From Palsa-343 sp036269135 (GTDB lineage Bacteria > Acidobacteriota > Terriglobia > Terriglobales > Acidobacteriaceae), in the NCBI GenBank assembly GCA_036269135.1, contig DATASQ010000003.1, forward strand, positions 1 through 64,000: a DNA stretch of 64,000 bases, in the 5' to 3' direction. The translations under genes and the position numbers were made by a program. How positions within the stretch are numbered: the first letter of the stretch is position 1; each line of letters begins with the position of its first letter. This document shows, one piece after another, positions 1 through 7,801 of the stretch. The notes under the pieces were generated by a model, which was not told where the DNA came from, did not search any database, and saw only the letters and a list, made by a program, of their open reading frames with translations.

Positions 1-1095
1 ACCGACATTCCCATCGCCGAGGTGATGACCAAAGAGAACCTCATCACCGTGCCCGTCGGCACCACCCTCGAGCAGGCCGAGGAGATTCTCCACCACCACC
101 GCGTCGAAAAGCTCCTCGTCGTCGACGACCAGTACATCCTCAAAGGCCTCATCACCGTTAAGGACATTCAGAAAAAGCTCAAGTACCCCAAAGCCTCCAA
201 GGACGAGCAGGGCCGTCTCCGCTGCGGCGCCGCCATTGGCGCGACGGGTGACTATTTGGAACGCGCTGCTGAAATGGTGCGCAACCGCGTCGACGTTCTC
301 GCTATCGATTCCAGCCACGGCCACTCCTCCCGCGTCCTCGAAGCGGTCCGCGAGGTCAAGAAGCATTTCCCTGACGTCGATCTCCTCGCCGGCAACATCG
401 CCACCCGCGACGGCGCGCAGGCGCTCATCGACGCCGGCGCCGACGCCGTCAAAGTCGGCATCGGACCCGGCTCCATCTGCACCACCCGCATGGTCACCGG
501 CGCCGGCATGCCGCAGATCACCGCCATCAGCGAAGCGTACAAAGCCGCCCAGCTCCACGGCATTCCCATCATTGCCGACGGCGGCATCAAGTATTCCGGC
601 GACATCACCAAGGCCATCGCTGCCGGAGCCAGCGTCATCATGATCGGCTCGCTCTTTGCCGGAGTGGATGAGAGCCCCGGCGAAACCATCCTCTACCAGG
701 GCCGATCGTTCAAGGCTTATCGCGGCATGGGATCGCTCTCCGCCATGTCCCAGGGCGGCGGTGCCGAGCGCTACTTCCAGGGCGGCCAGGATGCCAATAT
801 CGATGAAAGCAGCGAAAGCGTCGTCAACCGCGAGCGCAACGGCAGCTCCAATCGCCTGGACAAGTTCGTGCCCGAAGGCATCGAAGGCCGGGTGCCGTAT
901 CGCGGAGCGCTCGAGGCCATGGTCTACCAGCTCGTCGGCGGACTCCGCTCCGGCATGGGTCTTTGCGGCGCAGGAACGATCCAAGATCTGCAGACGAAGG
1001 CCAAATTCGTCCGCATCTCCTCGGCTGGATTGCGCGAGTCCCACGTCCACGACGTAGTGATCACCCGCGAAGCTCCGAATTACCACGTGGAGTAG
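1..1095 (+). CDS. guaB: IMP dehydrogenase, 5'-truncated by the window edge
   Basis: Oxidises IMP to XMP with NAD+, the committed step of GTP synthesis. The reading frame is open to base 1, so the N-terminal barrel half and part of the CBS pair lie outside the window. Visible at the start is the end of the second CBS domain (VMTKENLITV, then VEKLLVVDD). The catalytic loop follows as GPGSICTTR with the active-site Cys near base 478, then the phosphate-binding DGGIKYSGD and MIGSLFAG, and the YRGMGSLSAM segment ahead of the flap. The C-terminus is intact and ends in a TAG stop at 1093-1095. The apparent GTG/ATG starts at 22-27 are internal codons. The family assignment is certain. Confidence 0.97.
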   Translation, partial: TDIPIAEVMTKENLITVPVGTTLEQAEEILHHHRVEKLLVVDDQYILKGLITVKDIQKKLKYPKASKDEQGRLRCGAAIGATGDYLERAAEMVRNRVDVLAIDSSHGHSSRVLEAVREVKKHFPDVDLLAGNIATRDGAQALIDAGADAVKVGIGPGSICTTRMVTGAGMPQITAISEAYKAAQLHGIPIIADGGIKYSGDITKAIAAGASVIMIGSLFAGVDESPGETILYQGRSFKAYRGMGSLSAMSQGGGAERYFQGGQDANIDESSESVVNRERNGSSNRLDKFVPEGIEGRVPYRGALEAMVYQLVGGLRSGMGLCGAGTIQDLQTKAKFVRISSAGLRESHVHDVVITREAPNYHVE

Positions 1096-1099
1096 GACT

Positions 1100-1120
1100 G
1101 CCGCTTCGGCGTCCTTTTCT
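1100..1120 (+). terminator. weak terminator-like hairpin after guaB
   Basis: GCCG-CTT-CGGC stem (1100-1110) followed by a T-rich stretch (1114-1120), five bases after the guaB stop. The stem is only 4-5 bp, so this is a weak candidate. Confidence 0.3.
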
Positions 1121-1193
1121 CGGACCCCTCCTCCCGGGGGGGGGTGTTAGGTTTTTGTTCAAGTACCGTCCTTTCTATTAAGTAGCGATTCGG

Positions 1194-1250
1194 TTTGGAG
1201 GCTCCAAGCGGGAATTACCCGCTTGGAGAGTAGATTTTGGAGCCTCCAAA
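1194..1250. repeat. inverted repeats around the stop of the 1215-1826 gene
   Basis: CTCCAAGCGGG (1202-1212) and CCCGCTTGGAG (1218-1228) form a perfect 11-bp stem with a 5-nt AATTA loop. The loop contains the TAA stop (1215-1217, minus strand) of the neighbouring gene. The hairpin is flanked by two related palindromes, GGAGGCTCC at 1197 and GGAGCCTCC at 1239. The same 9-mer recurs near 1303 (one mismatch) and at 1773. No T-tract follows, so a role in termination or mRNA 3'-end stability is only inferred. Confidence 0.5.
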
Positions 1251-1826
1251 GGACTGGCTGTCCGGTCGAACTTGTTGCGGTGAAGAAAAGACGGTATTTG
1301 TCAGAGCCTCCAAAAGGGGCTGAGCGTCGGGGTGTTCGCCTGCGGCGGTCTGGCGGCGATGGATGCTGACCCGTTCTTCGAGAAGGCGGAAGGCGGCCTC
1401 CTGCGCTTCCTGGGCCATGATTTTGCGGCGGTCCATGACGGCCTGAAGGAGCTTTCCGGCGGAGCGTGGGGAGATGGCGTGGTCGCCGAGGGCCATGAGG
1501 ATCATGTCGAAAATTTGCTGGCACTGATCGTCGTCGGTGGATTCGGCAATGACGCTGTGGTGGATGCGCCAGTAGGCGCGGAGGTGGGCCGGGGGGATGG
1601 GTTCGCCGCCTTCCTCGATGTCGTCCTGGCTGCCGGTGGACGAGACTGAGGTGAGGCGGAGTTGGCGGCGGGCCAGGGCTTCGGGAGTGTGGTGGCGGCA
1701 GGTTTGGCCGTTGTGGAGAGCGGGGGCGCGGCAGGGCAGGCCGTTGTCGAGCAGGTAATGGCAGGTGTTCACGGAGCCTCCAGAAGTGAAAAAGCCTCGC
1801 TTTTGGCGAGGCTTCTGTCGGGACAT
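1215..1826 (-). CDS. hypothetical protein with Cys/His-rich N-terminus
   Basis: About 203 residues from the ATG at 1826. I cannot assign a function. Residues 20-50 carry a compact CHYLL...GLPC...CRHH pattern that resembles a small zinc-binding knuckle; the rest is charged and helical. Start choice is open. The ATG at 1826 has no Shine-Dalgarno, whereas a GTG at 1772 is preceded by GGAGG four bases away and still retains the Cys motif. Between the two starts lies a terminator-like hairpin (1792-1814), which favours the downstream start or leader attenuation. It is transcribed toward guaB, and its stop lies in the loop of an 11-bp hairpin. Confidence 0.6.
   Translation of the reverse strand: MSRQKPRQKRGFFTSGGSVNTCHYLLDNGLPCRAPALHNGQTCRHHTPEALARRQLRLTSVSSTGSQDDIEEGGEPIPPAHLRAYWRIHHSVIAESTDDDQCQQIFDMILMALGDHAISPRSAGKLLQAVMDRRKIMAQEAQEAAFRLLEERVSIHRRQTAAGEHPDAQPLLEALTNTVFSSPQQVRPDSQSFGGSKIYSPSG
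1788..1814 (-). terminator. intrinsic-terminator-like hairpin in the leader or 5' end of the gene
   Basis: AAGCCTCG (1792-1799) and CGAGGCTT (1807-1814) form an 8-bp perfect stem with a 7-nt loop. On the minus strand it is followed directly by TTTTT (1793-1789). It lies between the two possible starts of the 1215-1826 gene. It is either an attenuator or a terminator for minus-strand transcription arriving from the ADOP gene. Confidence 0.5.
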
Positions 1827-1979
1827 TTCTAACTGTGATTAGGATGACAAGGCGGGGGAGTTAGGGCAAGGGAAAAGTGGAGGGTTGGGGGTACGAAGGT
1901 AAGGGGTGGGTGACCCGGACGTCGAAACGCGTCAATGAGTGACTCGGCCTGTTAGCGTCCGTTGACAAGGACAGATGCC

Positions 1980-4565
1980 TCACTCCTGGCGCAGAACCAG
2001 GACCGGTTCGACGCGGGCGGCGCGCCATGCGGGCAAGAGCGAGGCGGCCGTGGCGACGGCGAGGATGAGGAGCAGCACGGCGGCGTAGGTGAGGGGGTCG
2101 ACGGCGGAGACCCCGAAGAGCATGCCGGCGAGGAGGCGGCCGGCGGCGACGCTGAGGGCTAGTCCGGCGGCGCATCCGAGGAGTGTGACGCGCATTCCCT
2201 GGAACAGGAACTGGCGGAGGATGCGGGCGCGGGAAGCGCCGAGGGCGAGGCGGACGCCGACTTCGCGGCGGCGCATGCGACCGAGGTAGTTGAGGGTGCC
2301 GTAGAGTCCGATGCAGGCGAGCACGACGGCGGTGGCGGCGAAGAGGACGAGGAGCATGGTGCGGAGGCGGTCGCCGGCAAAGGCCTCGTCGAGGTGCTGC
2401 TCGAGGAGCATGACGGCGTAGACGGAGCGGGTGGGCTCGATCTGGTGGATGCGGCGGCGGATGGTCTCCGCCAGCGCCATGGGATCGCCGTGGGTGCGGA
2501 CGAGGTAATTGGGGAAGGGACTGGGCGCGCTGAAGCAGGCGTAGACGGTGGGCCCGGGGGCGAGATTGAGGCCGTCTTCGCGGGCGTCGCCGACGACGCC
2601 TTTGATCTGGCCGTTGACGCCGAGGGCGGTGGCTTCGGCGGGGACGAGTTGATGATCGAGAGCGGGGCCGTCGCCGAGGTAGCGCTGGACAAAGCTGCGG
2701 TTGACGAGAAGGTCGGTGGCGGGGGAGCCTTCCCGGCAGGATTGTCCCTGGAGCAGGGGAATGCGCATGGTGGCGAAGTAGCCGGAGGAGACGAAGCGCT
2801 GGTCGGCGATGATTTTGCGATTGGGATCGAGGCTGCCGTCGAGCCGGAGCTGGATGGGGTATTCGTACGAAGCGCCGGGGAGCGCGCCGGCGGTGGCGGC
2901 GTCTTCGACGCCGGGGATGGCGCGGAGGGCGTCGAGGGTTCGGTCGATGCGGCGGGTGAGGCTGGGCGTGTCGGCGGTTTCTCCCCAGGAGCCGCTGACC
3001 TGGAAGGTGAGCAGGTGGGTGGGGTCGAAGCCGGGTGAGACGCGGTCGAGTTGCTGGAGGCTGCGGATGAGCAGGCCTGCTCCAGTGAGGAGTGTAACCG
3101 CGAGCGTTACTTGTACGGCGACGAGAAACCACTGGAGAGGATGGCGGGCGGAGGCCTGGGTGCGGCTGCCCTGGGCGAGCGAGTGAGCGAGGGTGCGGCG
3201 GGTTCCGCGGAGGGCGGGAAAGAGTCCGCACAGCACGGAGGTGGCGACTGCGCAGAGGAGCGAGTAGAGGACGACGGTCCAGTTGAGGCGGATTTCCATG
3301 GCGCGGGGGAAGGTGTCCGCGAGGAGATGGAAGGCGCGAGCGGCGACGGCGGCGATGGCGAGGCCGAGGAGCGAGCCGAGGAGGGCGAGGAGAAAGACTT
3401 CGGTGAGGAGCTGGCCGACGATGGCGCGGCGGGAAGCGCCGAGGGAGAAGCGGATGGAGATTTCGTGTTCGCGATCGGCGGTGCGGGCGAGCAGGAGCGC
3501 GGCGATGTTGGAGCAGGCGATGAGCAGCAGGAGCGAGACGGAGGCGTAGAGGAGCCAGAACGAAGCGCCGGCGTCGCCCACGACGACGGACTTGAGCGTG
3601 ACGGTGCGGACTGTGAGGCCGGCGTCGGGCTTGGGATATTGCTGGCCGAGGCGCGCCTGCACGGTAGCGAGGTCGGTCTGCGCCCGGGCGAGGGTGACGT
3701 TGGGCTTCAGCCGGCCGATGACGGTGAACCAGGTGGCGTCGCGGCGCTGCGCGTAGGGCGCGTCGGGCGGGCTGGGCGCCCAGATCGCGATATCGCGGCT
3801 GGGGAAGGCGAAGGACGCCGGCATGATACCGACGATGGAGAAGGCGAAGGAGCCGACGTGGAGCTTCTGGCCGAGGGCGGCGGGATCGCCGTGGAAGCGG
3901 CGCATCCAGTAGGCGTGGCTGATGAGGGCGGCGTCGGGACCGCCGAAGCGCTCTTCTTCCGCGGTGAAGTCGCGGCCGAGGCTGGGAGAGATGCCCAAGA
4001 CCTGGAGGAAGCGCGGAGCGACGAAAGCCATGGTGACGCGTTCGGGGAGCGGGCCGGAAGTCTCGGAGAGGTCGTCGGTGTAATAACCGCTGATGGCCTG
4101 GAAGGTGGAGTTGAGGCGGTTCCATTCTTCGAGGCGGATGGGGGCGACGAAGTGGTTGGCGTCGCGGTTGCGGGTGTCGCGCTGGCTGATCTGGACGAGT
4201 TGGTCGGCCTGGGGATAGGGGAGCGGGCGGAGGACGACCGCGTCAATGGCGGAGAAGACGGCGCTATTGGCGCCGACGCCGAGGGCGAGCGTGAGGATGA
4301 CGGCGATGGAGAACGAAGGCGAGCGGCGGAGAAAGCGCAGCGCGGCGCGGACGTTGAAGCGGAGGGTGGCGAGGAGGGGGATGAGATGGACTTCGCGAAT
4401 CTGCTGGCGGATCTGCTCGCGTCCGCCGAAGTCGAGGATGGCGCGGCGGCGGGCTTCTTCGGGTGATAAGCCGGCGGCGATGCCGGCCTGGGTGAGCTGA
4501 TCGATGTGGAAGGCAATCTCGCGGTCGAAGTCGGGATCGCGGGGAGCGCGGCGGAAGGGATGCAT
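1980..4565 (-). CDS. ABC transporter permease, ADOP family (MacB-like)
   Basis: About 861 residues. The N-terminal 60 residues are the helical prefix domain typical of acidobacterial duplicated orphan permeases (DFDREIAFHIDQL, then EARRRAILDFGG). A first membrane helix follows near residue 80, then a large periplasmic MacB_PCD domain, FtsX-like helices, a second periplasmic domain and a final FtsX-like block ending RAARVEPVLVLRQE. No ATPase is encoded beside it, hence orphan. Homologues are thought to act in drug or peptide efflux or lipoprotein handling; the substrate is unknown. I chose the ATG at 4565 because it overlaps the PadR stop by one base (TGATG), implying translational coupling, and because upstream codons encode a low-complexity extension. 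Confidence 0.92.
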   Translation of the reverse strand: MHPFRRAPRDPDFDREIAFHIDQLTQAGIAAGLSPEEARRRAILDFGGREQIRQQIREVHLIPLLATLRFNVRAALRFLRRSPSFSIAVILTLALGVGANSAVFSAIDAVVLRPLPYPQADQLVQISQRDTRNRDANHFVAPIRLEEWNRLNSTFQAISGYYTDDLSETSGPLPERVTMAFVAPRFLQVLGISPSLGRDFTAEEERFGGPDAALISHAYWMRRFHGDPAALGQKLHVGSFAFSIVGIMPASFAFPSRDIAIWAPSPPDAPYAQRRDATWFTVIGRLKPNVTLARAQTDLATVQARLGQQYPKPDAGLTVRTVTLKSVVVGDAGASFWLLYASVSLLLLIACSNIAALLLARTADREHEISIRFSLGASRRAIVGQLLTEVFLLALLGSLLGLAIAAVAARAFHLLADTFPRAMEIRLNWTVVLYSLLCAVATSVLCGLFPALRGTRRTLAHSLAQGSRTQASARHPLQWFLVAVQVTLAVTLLTGAGLLIRSLQQLDRVSPGFDPTHLLTFQVSGSWGETADTPSLTRRIDRTLDALRAIPGVEDAATAGALPGASYEYPIQLRLDGSLDPNRKIIADQRFVSSGYFATMRIPLLQGQSCREGSPATDLLVNRSFVQRYLGDGPALDHQLVPAEATALGVNGQIKGVVGDAREDGLNLAPGPTVYACFSAPSPFPNYLVRTHGDPMALAETIRRRIHQIEPTRSVYAVMLLEQHLDEAFAGDRLRTMLLVLFAATAVVLACIGLYGTLNYLGRMRRREVGVRLALGASRARILRQFLFQGMRVTLLGCAAGLALSVAAGRLLAGMLFGVSAVDPLTYAAVLLLILAVATAASLLPAWRAARVEPVLVLRQE

Positions 4566-4906
4566 CAGGCCTCCTCGGCGCGGAGGATGAGGTCGACGGC
4601 CTGGGAGAGGCGATTCCAGGAGGCTTCTTCGGCAGCGAGCTGGCGGCGGCCTTTGGCGGAGAGGCGGTAAAACTTCGCCTGGCGGCCGTTCTCGGAGTCG
4701 CCCCACTCGGCGGCGAGCCATCCGCGCTGTTCGAGGCGATGGAGGGCGGGATAGAGCGAGCCCTGCTGGACGTTGAGGACCTGCTTCGAGATCTGGCGGA
4801 TGCGCAGCGAAATGCCGTAGCCGTGCACAGGGGCGAGGGCGACGATGCGGAGGATGAGCATGTCGAGGGTGCCCTGGAGCAGCTCGGTTTTTTCGGTGGG
4901 AGCCAT
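4565..4906 (-). CDS. PadR family transcriptional regulator
   Basis: 113 residues. The winged-helix domain fills most of the protein: LLQGTLDMLILRIVAL at the start, GYGISLRI, then VLNVQQGSLYPALHRLEQRGW for the recognition helix and wing, and a short C-terminal helix. PadR proteins repress membrane-transport genes until an inducer binds. Here it is the first gene of a two-gene operon with the ADOP permease, whose start overlaps its stop. AAGGAGAGA lies about 7 bases before the ATG. The strong inverted repeat immediately upstream overlaps its own promoter, so autorepression is likely. Confidence 0.93.
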   Translation of the reverse strand: MAPTEKTELLQGTLDMLILRIVALAPVHGYGISLRIRQISKQVLNVQQGSLYPALHRLEQRGWLAAEWGDSENGRQAKFYRLSAKGRRQLAAEEASWNRLSQAVDLILRAEEA

Positions 4907-4913
4907 GCGCGCG

Positions 4914-4969
4914 TCTCTCCTTGACGTTCTACATATTGAAACCGGAATAGGTAGAATGTCAAGGAGAGA
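4914..4969 (-). promoter_or_regulatory. PadR operator overlapping the padR-ADOP promoter
   Basis: Arms at 4914-4932 and 4951-4969 are inverted copies matching at 18 of 19 positions, separated by 18 bases. On the minus strand TTGACA (4962-4957) and CAATAT (4938-4933), 18 bases apart, form a good sigma-70 promoter. The -35 lies in one arm and the -10 in the spacer. The other arm contains the ribosome-binding site. Binding of a dimeric PadR here would block both elements. Confidence 0.75.
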
Positions 4970-5118
4970 GAAAGCTGGCGAGTCAATGGATGCATAATCG
5001 CCAACGCGCTCGTCAACGCGGCGTCTTGCGGATTGGCCCGGCGGTCGGGGAAGAGCTGTAGCGCTTCAACCCTTTTTCGGCCGCTGCACGACCGACTCCC
5101 TCCGCGCGCGGAGTTCAT

Positions 5119-5392
5119 CCCTCAGCGGCTAAGGCCGGGTTCATTCTGCTCCTCCTATGGCACGGCTGAAGCCGTGCCCTTTCAAAGCGAGTCATTTTTC
5201 GTGCGGAAACGCGCTCTGGCTGAAGAGAAGAGCCTCAGGGGCTGAAGCCCGGATTGATTTTGGACGTTGACGGCACGACCGAGGTCGTGTCCTGACACAA
5301 AACCAGCCGACTGCTGAATTTTTCCGAAGGCTGTGGCCGCGCCCTTTCGAAGCGAGTCATTTTTCCGAAAGCTGTTGAAGCCGTGCCCGGTT
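5119..5392. repeat. cluster of REP-like palindromes between divergent genes
   Basis: The 585-bp gap between padR (4906) and the next gene (5492) holds no convincing ORF but several short hairpins with a GGCTGAAGCC-type core. The clearest is GGCACGGC-TGAA-GCCGTGCC at 5159-5178. Others lie near 5238-5250 (GGGCTGAAGCCC), 5271-5291 (CACGACC/GGTCGTG) and 5370-5390. A 25-bp direct repeat (5176-5200 and 5341-5365, one mismatch) follows two of them. This looks like a dispersed repetitive element family. Confidence 0.65.
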
Positions 5393-5491
5393 CGGGTGGC
5401 TCGCTCTTACAGGCGCAAGGTGTTCACATCCGCTGTGAGGCCTATTATGGATGCGACTTTGGAAGGCCATTTTTTCGTTCGAGGAAATCCT

Positions 5492-6793
5492 ATGCATCGG
5501 AGATTTGCTTTCTTCCTCCTTTTGCCCTGCCTGATGGTGGCTACCCTTGCAGCGCAATCCTTTGCCGGGCAGGATGCCGGGGCGGCTCTCCATATCCACA
5601 TGATTCTGCTGGATTCAAACGGCGCGCCTTTGTCCGGCGATCACTGGCTCACGTTTACGATCCGCAACGCGCAGCGCGAGGACGGCGCGGTGCTGTGGAG
5701 AGAGACCCGTCCGGTCGCGAGCGATGCGGCGGGCCGTTACACTGTCGAACTGGCCGCGGGTGCGCCGGATCGCCTCCGCGAGGAGCTGCACGCGACGCGG
5801 CTGCTGCGGGTGACGGCTTCGGGGTCGTCGTGGACGCGGACGAGTGAGGCGGTGATCACCAACGTGGCCCAGGGGGTATGGGTGGACTGCAATCCCGACA
5901 ACACCAGCTGCGAGGGCAACGCGCAGCCGACGTCGGAGGCCGAGCTGCAGACGCTGGCCGCCGCGCACTTCCGCACTGTGGCGAACGACTCGAACCTGTG
6001 GGGCAGCGAGGCGCAGATGGCCGGGTGGGCCAGGGAGGCCGACCGTCTGGGGCTGAAGATCATCTGGTACATTCCGTCGGATTTCGCGCTGTACCAGGGG
6101 ACGCCGGTGAAGGATTATTCGCTGATGGCGAACGATACGGAGCTGCCTTCCAGCTTCTGTCCCGGGTGCAGCAACGCTGCCTTTACCAGCGCGCTGATCA
6201 CGTTCTTCCAGTCGTTCCCGGCGACGGCGGGGTACTACATCGACGATGAGACGATGAACATCGTTTCGCAGGGCGAGCTGGCGAACTATAAGGGGACGAC
6301 GGTATCCGCAGCGGCCGCGGAGAGTGGGCTGAAGGCGCTGGCCAGCACCCTTCGCGCGGCCGATCCGCACCACCGGATTTATGGGGCGGAGACGTGGGAC
6401 AGCGTGAACTCCGCGACGGAGAAGGAGCTTGCGGGCTATCTCGATCCGATTGCGGGCGATCTGAACGTGATGGGCGCGGACTACTATCCGCAGGGCACCG
6501 GGGAGGCGGCGAGCACGGAAGCAACGGCGGTGGGCTGGCTGGATGCGATTGCGGACCGGTATGCGAAGGAGACGTTTGTGAATCTGCAGGCGTTCGACTG
6601 GAACGATTTTGCTCCAGGGGCTTGCGCGTCTGCGGCTCTGTGCGTGTATCCAACGGTGAGCGAGTTGCAGACGATGATGGAAGGCGCAGCGGGGGCACCG
6701 ACCGCGCCTGTGCTGCTGCTGTGGTTCGACTATGGGGACGCGGCGCAGAACGGGCAGTGGAAGAATCTGGTGTGGGCTGCGAATCCGCAATAG
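5492..6793 (+). CDS. secreted TIM-barrel-like protein of unknown activity
   Basis: 433 residues. An N-terminal signal peptide (MHRRFAFFLLLPCLMVATLA) ends near AQS. Residues 30-125 look like an Ig-like/regulatory beta domain common in acidobacterial exported proteins. The remainder has the alternation of a glycoside-hydrolase-like barrel, with GLKIIWYIPSD, TAGYYIDDE (possible acidic active-site pair), IYGAETWDS, LNVMGADYYPQ and APVLLLWFDYG. I do not recognise a specific family. The start at 5492 is supported by GAGGAAA just upstream and by the signal peptide; longer in-frame starts add repeat-derived sequence. It stands alone on the plus strand and is convergent with the methyltransferase gene. 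Confidence 0.75.
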   Translation: MHRRFAFFLLLPCLMVATLAAQSFAGQDAGAALHIHMILLDSNGAPLSGDHWLTFTIRNAQREDGAVLWRETRPVASDAAGRYTVELAAGAPDRLREELHATRLLRVTASGSSWTRTSEAVITNVAQGVWVDCNPDNTSCEGNAQPTSEAELQTLAAAHFRTVANDSNLWGSEAQMAGWAREADRLGLKIIWYIPSDFALYQGTPVKDYSLMANDTELPSSFCPGCSNAAFTSALITFFQSFPATAGYYIDDETMNIVSQGELANYKGTTVSAAAAESGLKALASTLRAADPHHRIYGAETWDSVNSATEKELAGYLDPIAGDLNVMGADYYPQGTGEAASTEATAVGWLDAIADRYAKETFVNLQAFDWNDFAPGACASAALCVYPTVSELQTMMEGAAGAPTAPVLLLWFDYGDAAQNGQWKNLVWAANPQ

Positions 6794-6818
6794 CGTTGTT
6801 GGGTTGGGGACGGTGCGG

Positions 6819-7757
6819 TCACTGCGGTTTCTGGAAGACGGCCTGGAGGCTGGGAGCTGCGTGGCAGGCTGAGGCCGCCACGCCGAATCCATCTTCGATC
6901 GTGAGGCGGATGGCTTTGCGCATGACCCTCGCAACGAGGTTGGCCGGGCCGCCGATGTCGATCCAGACCTGCTTGCCGGAGGCTTTGCGGGCGAGCCAGG
7001 TCAGGATTCGGGAGACATTGTTTTCGAGGTAATTGCCGGGCGGGGTGGCGATCTGCACCGTCCGCAGTCCGGCGACGCCGGCCAGGGCGTTCAGCGAGGT
7101 CGGGGAAAAGAAGTGCAGGTGGCGGGGCAGGTCCAGTGGATACCAGAAGGACTGGAAGAGACGCGCCTCCCAGGACAGGATGTTGGGAACGAAGATATAG
7201 AAGATGCCGCCGGGCCTGAGCCAGCGGGCGACGTTCTCGAAGACAACGCGGGGCTGGTGCAGGTGTTCGAGGACGTCGTAGCAGGTGATGACATCGAAAG
7301 CGCCGGGAGGCAGTTGCGCGGTGGCGATATCGCCGGTGACGATGCGGCCGCCGGTATTCTGGCGGGCTCTCTCCGCTGCGTCGGGACTGGCTTCGATCCC
7401 GGCTAGCTGCCAGGCGGCGCCCTGGAGGTGGGAGAGGAATCCGCCGGAGCTGCAGCCGATGTCGAGGATGGCGCCGCCGTTCTTGTACTGCTCGACGATG
7501 CGGCGCAAACGCCCCCAGCGCTCCGCGTCGCCTTCGCCGGCGTGGGTGACGGCCTGGTGGTAGACGGCGTCGTAGAAGGGCGCGAGCTGTTCGGCCGTGA
7601 GCGGGGGGTAGAGCCAGACGTGCGTGCACGACTCGCAGCGGAGAAGGCTGTAGCTGGGCTCGGAGGCGGAGAGCGGACGGGTGCGGAGCCACAGGGTGGC
7701 GCTGGAGGAGAGGCAGCAGGGGCATGCGACAGCAGGCGGCGCGGGGGAATTCGTCAC
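6819..7757 (-). CDS. class I SAM-dependent methyltransferase with N-terminal zinc knuckle
   Basis: About 312 residues. An N-terminal CPCC...CESC pair suggests a zinc ribbon, as in methyltransferases acting on polysaccharide or carrier-linked sugars. Residues around 95-200 form a Methyltransf_23-type Rossmann domain: ILDIGCSSGGFLSHL (motif I), a GIEASPDAAERA acidic loop, then DVITCYDVLEHLHQP and LRPGGIFYIFVPN. The tail has amphipathic helices. A GTG at 7757 preceded by AAGGA is preferred; a GTG-ATG start at 7787/7784 without Shine-Dalgarno is the alternative. It lies 44 bp downstream of the diguanylate cyclase and may be cotranscribed. The substrate is unknown. Confidence 0.88.
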   Translation of the reverse strand: MTNSPAPPAVACPCCLSSSATLWLRTRPLSASEPSYSLLRCESCTHVWLYPPLTAEQLAPFYDAVYHQAVTHAGEGDAERWGRLRRIVEQYKNGGAILDIGCSSGGFLSHLQGAAWQLAGIEASPDAAERARQNTGGRIVTGDIATAQLPPGAFDVITCYDVLEHLHQPRVVFENVARWLRPGGIFYIFVPNILSWEARLFQSFWYPLDLPRHLHFFSPTSLNALAGVAGLRTVQIATPPGNYLENNVSRILTWLARKASGKQVWIDIGGPANLVARVMRKAIRLTIEDGFGVAASACHAAPSLQAVFQKPQ

Positions 7758-7801
7758 GGGCAGGGTTCCTTGAGCAGCGTACATCACGGGTCAGTCACGG
7801 G

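Noticed and set aside
1861..4125. Very long minus-strand frame over the ADOP permease
   Set aside because: Arg/Pro/His-rich translation typical of the alternate frame of a GC-rich gene; the permease frame over the same bases has full family homology.
3051..4466. Long plus-strand frame antisense to the permease
   Set aside because: Glu/Gly/Asp/Ala-only composition, no motif; the complement of the ADOP coding frame.
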